This document shows positions 1 through 7,321 of a stretch of 23,365 nt of DNA, one piece after another. Each line of letters starts with the position of its first letter. The stretch's first letter is position 1. The DNA is from VAUL01 sp964603155 (GTDB lineage: Bacteria; Desulfobacterota; Desulfuromonadia; Desulfuromonadales; BM103), in the NCBI GenBank assembly GCA_964603155.1, contig CAZRTZ010000042.1:1-23365 (forward strand). The letters run 5' to 3'. Made by a program: the position numbers and the translations under genes. The notes beneath the pieces are model-generated. The model worked only from the letters and a program-made list of their open reading frames with translations, made no database searches and had not been told where the DNA came from.

Positions 1-2
1 TC

Positions 3-1226
3 AGTCTCGAGGAGAATTTGGAGCTGATCAACGACTCGCTGGCCTACCTCAAGGAACACGTCGGCGAAGTGGTCTACGACGCCGAGCACTTCTTCGACGG
101 CTACAAGGCCAACCCCGAGTACGCCCTCAAGACGCTGGAGGCCGCGGCCGCGGCCAAGGTCGACTGCATCGTGCTGTGCGACACCAACGGCGGCAGCATG
201 CCGTTCGAGGTGGCCGAGATCGTCAAGGTCGTGAAAAAGCGCATCAAGACCCCGCTCGGCATTCACACCCACAACGACGGCGAGTGCGCGGTGGCCAACT
301 CGCTGGTGGCGGTGGAGCACGGCGTGGTCCACGTGCAGGGGACGATCAACGGTTTCGGCGAGCGCTGCGGCAACGCCAACCTCTGTTCGATCATCCCGGC
401 GCTCAAGCTCAAGATGGGGCGCGAGTGCATTTCCGACGAGCAGCTGCGCAACCTGCGCCAGGTATCGCGCACGATATACGAGCTGGCCAACCTGGTTCCG
501 AGCAAGCACCAGGCCTATGTCGGCAACTCGGCGTTCGCCCACAAGGGCGGAGTGCACGTCTCGGCGATCCAGCGGCATCCGGAAACCTATGAGCACATCC
601 GCCCGGAAATGGTCGGCAACATGACCCGCGTGCTGGTCTCCGATCTCTCCGGACGCTCCAACATCCTCGTCAAGGCCGAGGAGTTCAACGTCAATCTCGA
701 CAGCAAGGACCCGGTGACCCTGGAGATCCTCGAGCGGATCAAGGAATTGGAGAACCAGGGGTTCCAGTTCGAGGGGGCAGAGGCGTCCTTCGAACTGCTG
801 ATGCGCCGCGCCCTCGGTACGTTGCGCAGCTTCTTCTCGGTGATCGGCTTCCGGGTCATCGACACCAAGCGTCACGAAGACGAAATGCCCTCATCGGAGG
901 CCACGGTGCAGGTCAAGGTCGGCGGTAAGATCGAGCATACCGCCGCCGAGGGGAACGGTCCGGTCAATGCCCTCGACAACGCCCTGCGCAAGGCCCTCGA
1001 GCAGTTCTATCCGCACCTCAAGGAGATGAAGCTCTACGATTACAAGGTGCGCGTGCTGCCTGCCGGCAAGGGGACGGCTTCGATGACCCGCGTCCTGATC
1101 GAGTCGGGCGACAAGTCCGGGCGCTGGGGAACGGTCGGGGTGAGCGACAATATCATCGACGCCTCCTACCAGGCGCTGGTCGACGCCATCCAGTACAAAC
1201 TGCTGCGTGACCAGGATCTCCACTAG
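3..1226 (+). CDS. cimA: (R)-citramalate synthase, 5' end outside the window
   Basis: This enzyme condenses pyruvate with acetyl-CoA to (R)-citramalate, the first step of the pyruvate route to 2-oxobutyrate and isoleucine. The reading frame is open from base 3, so the gene starts upstream; a TTG at 18 is internal, not a start. About 407 C-terminal residues are visible, against a usual length near 530. The catalytic TIM-barrel part shows CDTNGG, then HTHNDGECAVANS (metal-binding His-x-His) and GFGERCGNANL, all typical of the isopropylmalate/citramalate synthase family. The C-terminal 150 residues form the LeuA-type allosteric domain, ending in DASYQALVDAIQYKLL. The linker and C-terminal sequence resemble the long CimA type of Geobacter more than LeuA; that judgement is from memory. 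The next gene starts inside its last 20 bases. Confidence 0.9.
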   Translation, partial: SLEENLELINDSLAYLKEHVGEVVYDAEHFFDGYKANPEYALKTLEAAAAAKVDCIVLCDTNGGSMPFEVAEIVKVVKKRIKTPLGIHTHNDGECAVANSLVAVEHGVVHVQGTINGFGERCGNANLCSIIPALKLKMGRECISDEQLRNLRQVSRTIYELANLVPSKHQAYVGNSAFAHKGGVHVSAIQRHPETYEHIRPEMVGNMTRVLVSDLSGRSNILVKAEEFNVNLDSKDPVTLEILERIKELENQGFQFEGAEASFELLMRRALGTLRSFFSVIGFRVIDTKRHEDEMPSSEATVQVKVGGKIEHTAAEGNGPVNALDNALRKALEQFYPHLKEMKLYDYKVRVLPAGKGTASMTRVLIESGDKSGRWGTVGVSDNIIDASYQALVDAIQYKLLRDQDLH

Positions 1227-1785
1227 CAACCGTTCGCTTCTCTTCGAGGTCGCGGTCTTTGCCGCCCTCGCCTTTCTGTTGATACGGGGAGCCCTTCCGA
1301 CGGGGGGCTCCCCGAGTTTTTCCGTTGAGCCCGCTTCCGGCATCCGGATTCTGTTGGGGGACGGCTTCCCGGAGCCCGGATTGCATCAATATTCTGACGG
1401 AATGACCGTCGGAGACGTCATTGAATTGACGGGTTTGGCTGCGCGTTATCCGGAGTTGCTGCAATATCCGCTGGCCGGTCGCCGGCTCGACGATGGGGCG
1501 ATGCTGGAACTGCTCGAAAATGAAGGAGAATCTGCCGCGGTCCTGGCGGGGTGGCTGCCGGCTCGCCAGCGCCTTTCCTTGGGGATCGCCCTCCATCCGG
1601 ACCGGATGAGTCGGGAGGACTGGATCTCTCTCCCCGGCATCGGGGAAAAGCTGGCCGGCGAGATCGAACTCGACCGTCAAAAATATGGCGATTTTGGCAG
1701 CCTTGCCGCCCTCGAACGGGTCAAGGGGATTGGTCCCGCGAAGCTTAAAGCCCTCCGGCCGTTTTTTTCTCAAGCAATCAACTAG
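1207..1785 (+). CDS. Membrane-anchored helix-hairpin-helix (ComEA-like) protein
   Basis: A 192-residue protein with a hydrophobic N-terminal segment at about residues 11-28, probably a signal anchor. A middle part at about 38-75 (GIRILLGDGF, then DGMTVGDVIELTG) resembles an SLBB-type ligand-binding fold. The C-terminus holds two helix-hairpin-helix motifs, SLPGIGEKLAGEI and RVKGIGPAKLKAL. HhH pairs of this kind bind DNA without sequence specificity in ComEA, the periplasmic DNA receptor of competence. The GTG start at 1207 overlaps cimA by 20 bp, suggesting translational coupling; no ATG in this frame precedes the hydrophobic segment. No other competence gene lies nearby, so a role in DNA uptake is only an inference. 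Confidence 0.75.
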   Translation: MTRISTSNRSLLFEVAVFAALAFLLIRGALPTGGSPSFSVEPASGIRILLGDGFPEPGLHQYSDGMTVGDVIELTGLAARYPELLQYPLAGRRLDDGAMLELLENEGESAAVLAGWLPARQRLSLGIALHPDRMSREDWISLPGIGEKLAGEIELDRQKYGDFGSLAALERVKGIGPAKLKALRPFFSQAIN

Positions 1786-1867
1786 CTGAAAAACAAAATA
1801 AAATTCTTTCATCCCGGCGATCAGGTCCGGGCCGTCGGCAAGTTTTGCGGACGACTGGCACGCCTTG

Positions 1868-1916
1868 TGAAATTGTCTGATCTCAGCCTGTCATGGCGAT
1901 GGATTCGACAATTTCA
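1868..1916 (+). promoter_or_regulatory. 10-bp inverted repeat in the leader of the zinc-ribbon gene
   Basis: TGAAATTGTC (1868-1877) and GACAATTTCA (1907-1916) are perfect complements separated by 29 bases. The right arm ends one base before the AAGGAGG ribosome binding site (1917-1923). It could be an operator for a dimeric repressor or an mRNA stem that controls access to the ribosome binding site. No T-run follows, so it is not a terminator. Confidence 0.5.
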
Positions 1917-1929
1917 AGGAGGTAGCGTC

Positions 1930-2085
1930 ATGAAATGTCCCAAGTGCAAAAGCCGGATGTATGCCGAGAAGTTCTACGATTTCGTGCGCGCCTTCGATGC
2001 CTGGAAGTGCACCTGCTGTGGCGAGGTGATCGATCCGACCATTCTGGCCAATCGTGCCCGCAACCATAACGTTTTCCTCGGCTGA
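1930..2085 (+). CDS. Small zinc-ribbon protein of unknown function
   Basis: A 51-residue protein with CPKC at residues 3-6 and CTCC at 27-30, a two-knuckle zinc ribbon that probably holds one zinc ion through C3, C6, C27 and C30. C29 is an additional cysteine. Between the knuckles lies an aromatic, charged stretch (KFYDFVRAFDAW). The ATG at 1930 is chosen because AAGGAGG ends 6 bases upstream; a GTG at 1867 in the same frame would absorb the inverted repeat and ribosome binding site. It stands alone between two short gaps, with terminator-like DNA downstream. I recognise the fold but not a named family. Confidence 0.75.
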   Translation: MKCPKCKSRMYAEKFYDFVRAFDAWKCTCCGEVIDPTILANRARNHNVFLG

Positions 2086-2120
2086 TCGATAATCGCATTT
2101 CTCAGCCGGGTTGCTTCAGG

Positions 2121-2146
2121 GCCGGGGCCTTTGCTCCGGCCTTGTT
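2121..2146 (+). terminator. Probable terminator after the zinc-ribbon gene
   Basis: GCCGGGGC (2121-2128) pairs with GCTCCGGC (2133-2140) through 8 bp including one G-T pair, with a 4-base loop. A short, interrupted T-rich tail (CTTGTT) follows. The stem is good and the tail poor. Confidence 0.45.
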
Positions 2147-2218
2147 GCATTGTACTGGCAGGCCTGCGCTGTTAATCTTATGTTCACTGCAACCGGACCG
2201 CCGGGGAGCCTGACCGTC

Positions 2219-2602
2219 ATGCCATCAAAGCCAGTGATCATCCTGATGCTTCTCGCCACCCTGCTTGCCGCGAGCGTTCTCGGCTGTGCGGCCTCACGCG
2301 GAGCGAATGTCGCTTACCTGCTCGAGCAGGACTACCAGCGGATGACCAATCCGCAGCTGATCGCCTATGAGCAGGAACTCAGCGACGAAATCGCCGCCGT
2401 GGGCGAGAGTTCCTCTCCCGGTGTTTCGGTGGGGGTGGGGTTTGGTTCCTGGGGGGAGCACAGCGGTGTCGGTTTGGGGGTGGAGAAGTGGCTGGGCGGC
2501 GGTGGCGGGGATGCCGCGTTCGAACTGCGCGACCGGCGTGAAGCGGTGCGCGGCGAGATGCGCAAGCGCGGCCTGCTGCCACCGGCTGCCGGGACACGCT
2601 GA
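2219..2602 (+). CDS. Small glycine-rich lipoprotein of unknown function
   Basis: A 127-residue predicted lipoprotein. The N-terminus has a hydrophobic signal peptide ending in the lipobox VLGC, so Cys23 would be lipidated. A helical segment (about 32-60) is followed by a Gly/Ser/Val-rich low-complexity stretch (about 64-100, including SVGVGFGSWG and KWLGGGGG), and the protein ends in a charged, Arg-rich tail. The ATG at 2219 is chosen because the signal peptide starts there and GGGGAG lies about 10 bases upstream; the frame is open further upstream to 2111. No catalytic motif was seen. Confidence 0.65.
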   Translation: MPSKPVIILMLLATLLAASVLGCAASRGANVAYLLEQDYQRMTNPQLIAYEQELSDEIAAVGESSSPGVSVGVGFGSWGEHSGVGLGVEKWLGGGGGDAAFELRDRREAVRGEMRKRGLLPPAAGTR

Positions 2603-2682
2603 GCGCCCTGCGGCTCCGCTTGCATCCCGGCTGCCTCCTGTCGTAGGTTAATCCGAAAAGGCAGGAGGGAGCTGGAACGGGC

Positions 2683-4464
2683 ATGGGCAGGCCGGTCATC
2701 AATTCCAAGGGCGATCTCCCGATCCGTGCCGTCCTGATCCTCGCCGTTCTCCTAGCCGCCCTCCTGTCTCCACCACCGGCGGTCGCCGCCCTTAACGAAG
2801 CCGGCGATCCTGCCCATATTCTAACCATTACCGTCGGTGCCGACCGCGACTATCCCCCCTACGAATTCCTCGACAGCAACGGTCAACTGACCGGCTACAA
2901 CGTCGACCTGACCCGGGCCATCGCCGCGGTCATGGGGATGAAGGTCAACTTTGTCTTCGGCGGCTGGTCCGAGATGCGCACCGCCCTGCTCGACGGGACC
3001 GTCGACGTTCTCCAGGGGATCTCCTACTCTGAGGAGCGGGCCAGGACCCTGTCGTTTTCCCCGCCGCACACCATCATCAACCACGCCATCTTCGCCCGCC
3101 GGGATTCTCCGCCGGTCAACAGTTTCGAAGAGCTGCGCGGCAAGGAAGTGATCGTTTTCAAAGACGGGATCATGCACGACACCCTGCGTGGCCTCGGCTT
3201 CGAGCGGGAGCTCTTCCTGACCGACACCCCCGCCGGCGTCATGCGGCTGCTTGCTTCAGGGCAGCATGACTATGCCGTGGTGGCGATGCTCCCCGGCATG
3301 TATCTGACCCGGGAGCTGAAGCTGAACAACCTGGTGCCGGTAGCGCGCAGCGTGTCGACGCAGCGCTACTGCTACGCCGTCAGAAAAGGCAATGAGGAGA
3401 TCCTCGCCCGGATCAACGAAGGACTGGCGATTCTCCGGCAGACCGGCGAATACCAGGCGATCTACGACAAGTGGCTCGGTGTCCTGGAGCCGCCGCGTTT
3501 TCCGTGGGAGCGGGTGGTCCACTACGGCCTGCTGGCCCTGGTCCTCCTGGCGATCGGCCTGGCTGGAACGGTCATCTGGTCGCGTACGCTGCAGCGCAAG
3601 GTGGCCCAGCGGACCGCCGAGCTGGCGAATGAGGCGGCGGAGCGCAAGCGTGCCCTGGAAGAGCTGCGCCGGCATCAGGACCAGCTGGTTCAGGCCGACA
3701 AGATGGCCGCCATGGGTTTTCTGGTGTCGGGGGTCGCTCACGAGGTCAACAATCCGACCGGCCTGATCCTGCTTAATACTCCGGTGATCAGCGAGGCCTA
3801 CGCCGATGCGGATGCAATTCTCGAGGAGCATTACCGCGCTCACGGGGACTTCATGCTCGGCGGCATCCCCTATTCGCGCATGCGCCACAAGATTCCGCAG
3901 ATGCTCGAGGATATCCAGGAGGGTGCCAAGCGGATCAAGCGGATCGTTGAGGATCTCAAGGATTTTTCCCGGCGCAGCGATGACCTGCCCAGCGAGGCGG
4001 TCGAGATCAATGCGGTGGTGAAAATGGCGGTCCGCCTGGTCGAAACCAGTATCGGCAAGGCGACGCAACAGTTCAGCGTCATCTACGGCGACGGTCTGCC
4101 GGCAGTGCGCGGCCATGCCCAGCGCATCGAACAGGTGATCGTCAACCTGATTCTCAACGCCTGCCAGGCGCTTCCCGGGCCGCAGCGCGGGATCGCCCTG
4201 GAGACCGGCTGTACGCCTGACCGCCGTGCGGTCTGGGTCCGGGTACGCGACGAAGGCGACGGCATCGCCCCCGAACACCTGGGACATCTGACCGACCCGT
4301 TCTTCACCACCAAACGTGAAAGCGGAGGCACCGGGCTGGGGCTGTCGGTCTCGGCCGGCATCGTCGAAGAACACGGCGGTGAACTGCATTTCGAATCCCG
4401 GCCGGGGGTTGGCACCACCGTGGTGCTGACCCTGCCGGCCGCCCCCCTTGAGGACAGCCCATGA
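2683..4464 (+). CDS. Sensor histidine kinase with periplasmic SBP_bac_3 sensor domain
   Basis: A 593-residue membrane kinase that should phosphorylate the regulator encoded next. A signal peptide or first helix lies at about 14-37. A periplasmic solute-binding domain of the amino-acid-binding type (SBP_bac_3, about 45-266) follows, with DYPPYEF, GYNVDL and a YSEERA segment whose Arg matches the ligand-carboxylate-binding position of that family. A second membrane helix is at about 279-299, then a coiled coil. The kinase core has an H-box (GVAHEVNNP, phospho-acceptor H353), N-box (NLILNACQ, N488/N492), G1 (DEGDG, 523-527), F-box (PFFTTK, 539-544) and G2 (GTGLGLS). The H-to-N-box layout is that of DctB/NtrB-like kinases. 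It overlaps the regulator by ATGA. AGGAGG at 2663-2668 lies 14 bases before the ATG, which is longer than usual. Confidence 0.92.
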   Translation: MGRPVINSKGDLPIRAVLILAVLLAALLSPPPAVAALNEAGDPAHILTITVGADRDYPPYEFLDSNGQLTGYNVDLTRAIAAVMGMKVNFVFGGWSEMRTALLDGTVDVLQGISYSEERARTLSFSPPHTIINHAIFARRDSPPVNSFEELRGKEVIVFKDGIMHDTLRGLGFERELFLTDTPAGVMRLLASGQHDYAVVAMLPGMYLTRELKLNNLVPVARSVSTQRYCYAVRKGNEEILARINEGLAILRQTGEYQAIYDKWLGVLEPPRFPWERVVHYGLLALVLLAIGLAGTVIWSRTLQRKVAQRTAELANEAAERKRALEELRRHQDQLVQADKMAAMGFLVSGVAHEVNNPTGLILLNTPVISEAYADADAILEEHYRAHGDFMLGGIPYSRMRHKIPQMLEDIQEGAKRIKRIVEDLKDFSRRSDDLPSEAVEINAVVKMAVRLVETSIGKATQQFSVIYGDGLPAVRGHAQRIEQVIVNLILNACQALPGPQRGIALETGCTPDRRAVWVRVRDEGDGIAPEHLGHLTDPFFTTKRESGGTGLGLSVSAGIVEEHGGELHFESRPGVGTTVVLTLPAAPLEDSP

Positions 4465-5873
4465 GCGTCAAAGCCTATCCGTCCTTTGCGGTGTTGCTCG
4501 TCGATGACGAACCGGCCTGGCTGCGGTCGTTGCCGGTTATCCTGGAGCGCAGCGCCGGCATCACCAACGTCGTTACCTGCCAGGACAGTCGCAAAGCGCT
4601 TGACCTGATCGAGCAGCACAACGTCGGCCTGGTCCTGCTCGACCAGACCATGCCGCATCTCCCCGGGGAGGAGTTGCTGCGCCTGATCGGCGAACGCCAT
4701 CCGCACATCGTCACCATCGTCATCAGCGGGCTCAATCAGCTGGATACCGCCGTGCAGTGCATGAAGCAGGGGGCGTTCGACTACTTCGTCAAGACCGTGG
4801 AAGAGGATCGTCTGATCAGCGGGGTGTTGCGGGCGGTCCGCCTGCTCGAACTGCAGCAGGAGAACCGTGCGGTCACCAGCCACCTGCTCTCCGGCGAATT
4901 GACCTCGCCGCAGGCGTTCAGCGAAATCGTCACCTGCGACCGGGCCATGCAGACCATCTTCGCCTACATCGAGGCGGTCGCTCCCAGCCCGCAGCCCCTG
5001 CTGATCTGCGGCGAGAGTGGAACCGGCAAGGAGTTGGTCGCCCGTGCCGCGCACCGGCTTAGTGGCAGCCGCGGGCCGCTGGTGGCGGTCAACGTCGCCG
5101 GGCTCGACGACACGGTCTTTGCCGACACCCTGTTCGGGCATGTGCGCGGGGCCTTCACCGGCGCCGACCAGCCCCGCCGTGGCATGGTCGAGGAGGCCGC
5201 CGCCGGCACCCTGTTCCTCGACGAGATCGGCGACCTGGGTCTTTCGTCGCAGACCAAGCTGCTGCGCCTGCTGCAGGAAGGGGAGTTCTTCCCGCTGGGG
5301 AGCGATCGGCCGAAGCGGCTGCAGGCCCGGATCATTGTCGCCACCCATCGAGATCTCGCGGCCCGGGAAGCCGCCGGTGCCTTTCGCCGCGATCTCTATT
5401 ACCGGTTGCGCACCCACAGCGTACAGATCCCTCCGCTGCGCGAACGCAAGGGGGACATCCCTTTGCTGCTCAGCCACTTTCTCGGCGAGGCGGCCCGCTC
5501 TCTGGGGAAGAAGAAACCGACCCCGCCGCGGGAACTGGCTCAGCTGCTCTCCGCCTACGGCTTCCCCGGGAACGTGCGCGAACTGCGGGCCATGGTCTAC
5601 GATGCAGTCACCCTCCACAAGGAGCGGGTCCTCTCCATGGACAGCTTCGTCAGGGCCGTCAGTGCCAAAGGTGCGCCGCTCGCCCCTCTTCCGGAAACCG
5701 CTTTCAGTAATCCGTTTGCCCAGCTGGAGCGGCTGCCGACGTTCACCGAGGTGATCGAACTGCTGGTCGAGGAGGCCATGCAGAGGTCCGCCGGCAACCA
5801 GACGGTCGCCGCCCGCCTCCTCGGGGTTTCCCAGCCGGCTCTCAGCAAGCGTCTGAAAGGCAGCCGCAAGTAG
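4461..5873 (+). CDS. Sigma-54-dependent response regulator (DctD/NtrC type)
   Basis: A 470-residue activator of sigma-54 RNA polymerase. The receiver domain (about 8-125) has the acidic pair D15/D16, phospho-acceptor D61 in LVLLDQTMP and a Lys in FVKTVEE. The AAA+ domain (about 148-380) has Walker A GESGTGKE (184-191), the sigma-54 contact loop GAFTGA (230-235), Walker B LFLDEIGD (D254/E255) and the sensor-2 region GNVRELR. A Fis-type helix-turn-helix ends the protein (about 445-465, AARLLGVSQPALSKRL). All key residues are intact. The gene is translationally coupled to the kinase and sits directly upstream of tandem dyads and a sigma-54 promoter that drive a TRAP transporter. That operon is therefore its most likely target. 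Confidence 0.95.
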   Translation: MSVKAYPSFAVLLVDDEPAWLRSLPVILERSAGITNVVTCQDSRKALDLIEQHNVGLVLLDQTMPHLPGEELLRLIGERHPHIVTIVISGLNQLDTAVQCMKQGAFDYFVKTVEEDRLISGVLRAVRLLELQQENRAVTSHLLSGELTSPQAFSEIVTCDRAMQTIFAYIEAVAPSPQPLLICGESGTGKELVARAAHRLSGSRGPLVAVNVAGLDDTVFADTLFGHVRGAFTGADQPRRGMVEEAAAGTLFLDEIGDLGLSSQTKLLRLLQEGEFFPLGSDRPKRLQARIIVATHRDLAAREAAGAFRRDLYYRLRTHSVQIPPLRERKGDIPLLLSHFLGEAARSLGKKKPTPPRELAQLLSAYGFPGNVRELRAMVYDAVTLHKERVLSMDSFVRAVSAKGAPLAPLPETAFSNPFAQLERLPTFTEVIELLVEEAMQRSAGNQTVAARLLGVSQPALSKRLKGSRK

Positions 5874-5889
5874 CCTTCGCCGTGAAGGG

Positions 5890-5925
5890 GGATAACCGGG
5901 GTTATAGTCATAACGATGGTTATCC
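5890..5925 (+). promoter_or_regulatory. Tandem dyads, probable upstream activator sites
   Basis: Two similar 14-bp dyads lie in tandem. ATAACC-GG-GGTTAT spans 5892-5905 with perfect arms; ATAACG-AT-GGTTAT spans 5910-5923 with five of six arm bases paired. Their starts are 18 bp apart, and the block is bracketed by GGATAACC (5890-5897) and GGTTATCC (5918-5925). It lies about 155-170 bp upstream of the -24 element at 6070, the usual place for enhancer sites of NtrC-type regulators. The region could also fold as RNA at the end of the regulator transcript, but no proper T-run follows. Confidence 0.65.
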
Positions 5926-6068
5926 GTGGCTATCTATCTGTTTTAATTGAAGACTTCCTGAAACGCTTTAATCCGCGACAACTTTCGTCATGCCCCTTTG
6001 TGCTCAAGGCGGGCAAATAAAACCATGTTATTTAAATAATTGCATGGAGTTATGGCTTTATGAGCGAT
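5926..6068. other. A+T-rich spacer between activator sites and promoter
   Basis: This stretch is much richer in A+T than its surroundings, for example around 5937-5950 and 6017-6041. In sigma-54 systems such spacers loop, often with IHF. I found no good match to the IHF consensus. Short open frames here (for example 5990-6226) have no ribosome binding site and cross the promoter, so I call no gene. Confidence 0.4.
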
Positions 6069-6084
6069 TGGCACCGGCCTTGCT
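6069..6084 (+). promoter_or_regulatory. Sigma-54 (-24/-12) promoter of dctPQM
   Basis: TGGCAC (6069-6074), a 5-base spacer and TTGCT (6080-6084) match the consensus TGGCAC-N5-TTGCW at every position. The invariant GG is at 6070-6071 and GC at 6082-6083. Transcription would start near 6095, giving a leader of about 140 bases before dctP. Confidence 0.9.
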
Positions 6085-6236
6085 GATATTGATTTTATAT
6101 GTATCGCTGGCATTTGTTCGGTCAGAGCGGCTGGCGGACAAAATGCAGCTTGTTTCTAAGGCGATCCCTGTTAAACTACCATTTTACGTGGCAACGGTGT
6201 CACATCACCCTCATCCTCATCGCTAGGAGGTATTCA

Positions 6237-7232
6237 ATGCGCAACAAGGTTCTTGTCCTGCTGCTCATCCTTTTCGTGGCACTGCCGTCGCTGGTTCTGG
6301 CCGAACCGATCATCATCAAGTTCAGCCACGTCGTCGCCGACGACACTCCCAAGGGGCTCGCCGCCAAGAAGTTCAAGCAACTGGCCGAAGAGCGTACCAA
6401 GGGTGCGGTCAAAGTCGAAGTCTACCCGAACAGCCAGCTCTACAAGGACAAGGAAGAGATGGAGGCGCTGCAGCTTGGTGCCGTGCAGATGCTGGCGCCA
6501 TCGCTGGCCAAGTTCGCCCCGCTCGGCGTCAAGGAGTTTGAGCTGTTCGACCTCCCTTATATCTTCGACGGTTATGAGTCGCTGCACCAAGTAACCAACG
6601 GTGCGGTTGGCAAGAAACTGTTCAGCAAGCTGGAAACCAGAGGGATCAAGGGGCTCGCGTACTGGGACAACGGTTTCAAGGTGATGAGCGCCAACAAGGA
6701 GATCCGCAAGCCCGAAGATGTCAAGGGACTGAAAATGCGCATCCAGTCGTCCAAGATCCTCGACGCCCAGATGCGCAAGCTCGGGGCCATCCCGCAGGTT
6801 ATGGCCTTCTCCGAGGTCTACCAGGCGCTGCAGACCGGCGTCGTCGACGGCACCGAGAACCCGCCGTCGAACCTCTACACCCAGAAGATGCACGAAGTGC
6901 AGAAATATGTGGCGACCACCAACCACGGCTATCTCGGCTACGCCGTCATCGTCAACAAGAAGTTCTGGGAAGGGCTGCCCGCCGACATTCGCACCGCTCT
7001 GGAAAGTGCCATGGTCGAGGCCACCAAGTACGCCAACGATATCGCCAAGCAGAAGAATGATGAAGACCTCGCCGCCGTCAAGAAGTCCGGCAAGAGCACG
7101 ATTCTTGAGCTGACTGCGGCCGAGCGCGCCGCCTGGAAGGCTGCCCTTATGCCGGTCCACGACGAGATGGCCGACCGCGTCGGCAAGGACCTGATCAAGG
7201 AAGTTTATGAGTGCTGCGCTGTCAAAAAGTAG
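6237..7232 (+). CDS. dctP: TRAP transporter periplasmic solute-binding protein DctP
   Basis: A 331-residue binding protein that delivers a carboxylate to the DctQM permease; DctP proteins commonly bind C4-dicarboxylates such as succinate, fumarate or malate. The signal peptide ends near LVLA-EP (residues 1-22). Family marks are the start IIIKFSHVVADDTPKG, the conserved Arg in LKMRIQSSK (R168, the ligand-carboxylate anchor of DctP proteins), and QTGVVDGTENPPSN. The length matches DctP (about 333). The ATG at 6237 is chosen because AGGAGG (6225-6230) sits 6 bases upstream and the signal peptide begins there; an in-frame ATG at 6099 would add an atypical 46 residues. It is first in the operon, behind the sigma-54 promoter. 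The exact substrate cannot be read from the sequence. Confidence 0.93.
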   Translation: MRNKVLVLLLILFVALPSLVLAEPIIIKFSHVVADDTPKGLAAKKFKQLAEERTKGAVKVEVYPNSQLYKDKEEMEALQLGAVQMLAPSLAKFAPLGVKEFELFDLPYIFDGYESLHQVTNGAVGKKLFSKLETRGIKGLAYWDNGFKVMSANKEIRKPEDVKGLKMRIQSSKILDAQMRKLGAIPQVMAFSEVYQALQTGVVDGTENPPSNLYTQKMHEVQKYVATTNHGYLGYAVIVNKKFWEGLPADIRTALESAMVEATKYANDIAKQKNDEDLAAVKKSGKSTILELTAAERAAWKAALMPVHDEMADRVGKDLIKEVYECCAVKK

Positions 7233-7244
7233 AGCAGTTTGCAC

Positions 7245-7279
7245 AAGGCCGCTGCGCGCAGGTGCAGCGGCCTTTTTTT
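7245..7279 (+). terminator. Intercistronic terminator or attenuator between dctP and dctQ
   Basis: AAGGCCGCTGC (7245-7255) pairs perfectly over 11 bp with GCAGCGGCCTT (7264-7274) around an 8-base loop, followed by a run of seven T (7273-7279). It is a textbook intrinsic terminator placed 13 bases after the dctP stop and 43 bases before dctQ. It should lower dctQM expression relative to dctP and protect the dctP mRNA 3' end. This suits the need for excess binding protein. Confidence 0.88.
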
Positions 7280-7321
7280 ACGTTGGCCGCTTTTTACCAT
7301 AAAGATGAAGAAGGCCTTGCC

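Noticed and set aside
1856..1871. TGGCAC at 1856-1861 as a second sigma-54 promoter
   Set aside because: The -24 half is perfect, but the -12 half reads GTGAA at the required spacing and lacks the GC pair.
4083..5618. A 511-residue minus-strand open frame over the kinase and regulator genes
   Set aside because: It lies opposite two clearly recognisable domain proteins, shows no family motif and crosses their junction.
5990..6226. A 78-residue open frame between the regulator and dctP
   Set aside because: It has no ribosome binding site, spans the perfect sigma-54 promoter and ends in non-conserved sequence.
6099..6236. An in-frame upstream start that would lengthen DctP by 46 residues
   Set aside because: The ATG at 6237 has an ideal ribosome binding site and begins a normal signal peptide.
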